6,906 bases of DNA from Lachnospiraceae bacterium (lineage in GTDB: Bacteria > Bacillota_A > Clostridia > Lachnospirales > Lachnospiraceae): NCBI GenBank assembly GCA_017613595.1, contig JAGADM010000118.1, forward strand, positions 1 through 6,906, written 5' to 3'. Below, piece after piece: positions 6,803-6,906 of this stretch. The notes beneath the pieces are model-generated. The model was not told where the DNA came from and ran no database searches. It was given only the letters and a program-made list of their open reading frames with translations. The translations under genes were made by a program, and so were the position numbers. Every line of letters begins with the position of its first letter. The first letter of the stretch is position 1.

Positions 6803-6906
6803 CGCGCCACCTCCTCAATCGCATTGACCGGGCAGATCTGCGTGCAGAGTCCGCATCCCGTGCACAGATTCGGATCGATCGTCGTCTGTCCGTCCACACG
6901 GATCAA
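6799..6906 (-). CDS. iorA: Indolepyruvate ferredoxin oxidoreductase subunit alpha, C-terminal end (partial)
   Basis: Only the last 35 codons and the TGA stop are in the window; the 5' part runs off the right edge. The translated tail contains CTGCGLCTQICPVNAI, a 4Fe-4S ferredoxin motif CxxCxxCxxxCP. IorA proteins usually end in two such clusters, so this would be the last one; the other and the thiamine diphosphate domains would lie outside. The stop overlaps the iorB start by 4 nt (ATGA), and the iorB ribosome binding site lies inside these codons. The family assignment rests on the cluster motif plus the iorB neighbour. Other ferredoxin-tailed proteins are possible but unlikely here. Confidence 0.85.
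   Translation of the reverse strand: MIRVDGQTTIDPNLCTGCGLCTQICPVNAIEEVAR

Noticed and set aside
6711..6899. 62-codon minus-strand frame spanning the iorA/iorB junction
   Set aside because: It is an out-of-frame shadow of the iorA tail and the iorB start, both supported by motifs, the ATGA overlap and a ribosome binding site. Its Arg/Ser-rich translation has no family resemblance.

Overview
The window holds four complete genes and one partial gene, all on the minus strand, in two operons read from right to left. Base composition is mixed and near half GC. Every gene has a strong AGGAG-type ribosome binding site, and genes are packed with short overlaps. A ferredoxin-dependent 2-oxoacid oxidoreductase points to an anaerobe. 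Together with a GPH-type sugar symporter and a cytoplasmic GH36 enzyme, this suggests a Firmicute of the Clostridia (Lachnospiraceae-like gut or rumen bacterium). That assignment is an inference from gene content, not a phylogenetic result. Right operon (4978-6906): the last 35 codons of iorA (ferredoxin-type 4Fe-4S tail), then iorB, then a PaaK-type arylacetate-CoA ligase, ending at a clear intrinsic terminator (4915-4952). Together they interconvert arylacetates, arylacetyl-CoA and arylpyruvates (phenyl, hydroxyphenyl or indolyl), linking ferredoxin to aromatic amino acid metabolism. Left operon (158-4619): a melibiose-permease-like GPH cation symporter, followed with a 14-nt overlap by a 1021-residue protein. 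The N-terminal ~550 residues of that protein are a GH36 alpha-galactosidase with both catalytic aspartates. The C-terminal ~430 residues look like a GT-B glycosyltransferase of the MurG/MGDG-synthase (GT28) type. The obvious half of the job is import and intracellular cleavage of an alpha-galactoside; why a glycosyltransferase-like domain is fused on is the open question. A stem-loop terminator follows the gene. Intergenic region 4620-4977: besides the paaK terminator and a possible promoter for the sugar operon, it holds an unusually structured leader. It has two adjacent short inverted repeats, a 10-bp direct repeat, a perfect 15-bp inverted repeat and an 8-bp long-range stem. One arm of the 15-bp repeat is an anti-Shine-Dalgarno sequence that could pair instead with the true ribosome binding site of the symporter gene, so the leader could act as a translational switch. 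The fusion protein and this leader are the two most unusual items here. No tRNA, rRNA, CRISPR, insertion sequence or phage feature was seen. Positions 1-93 show no gene.
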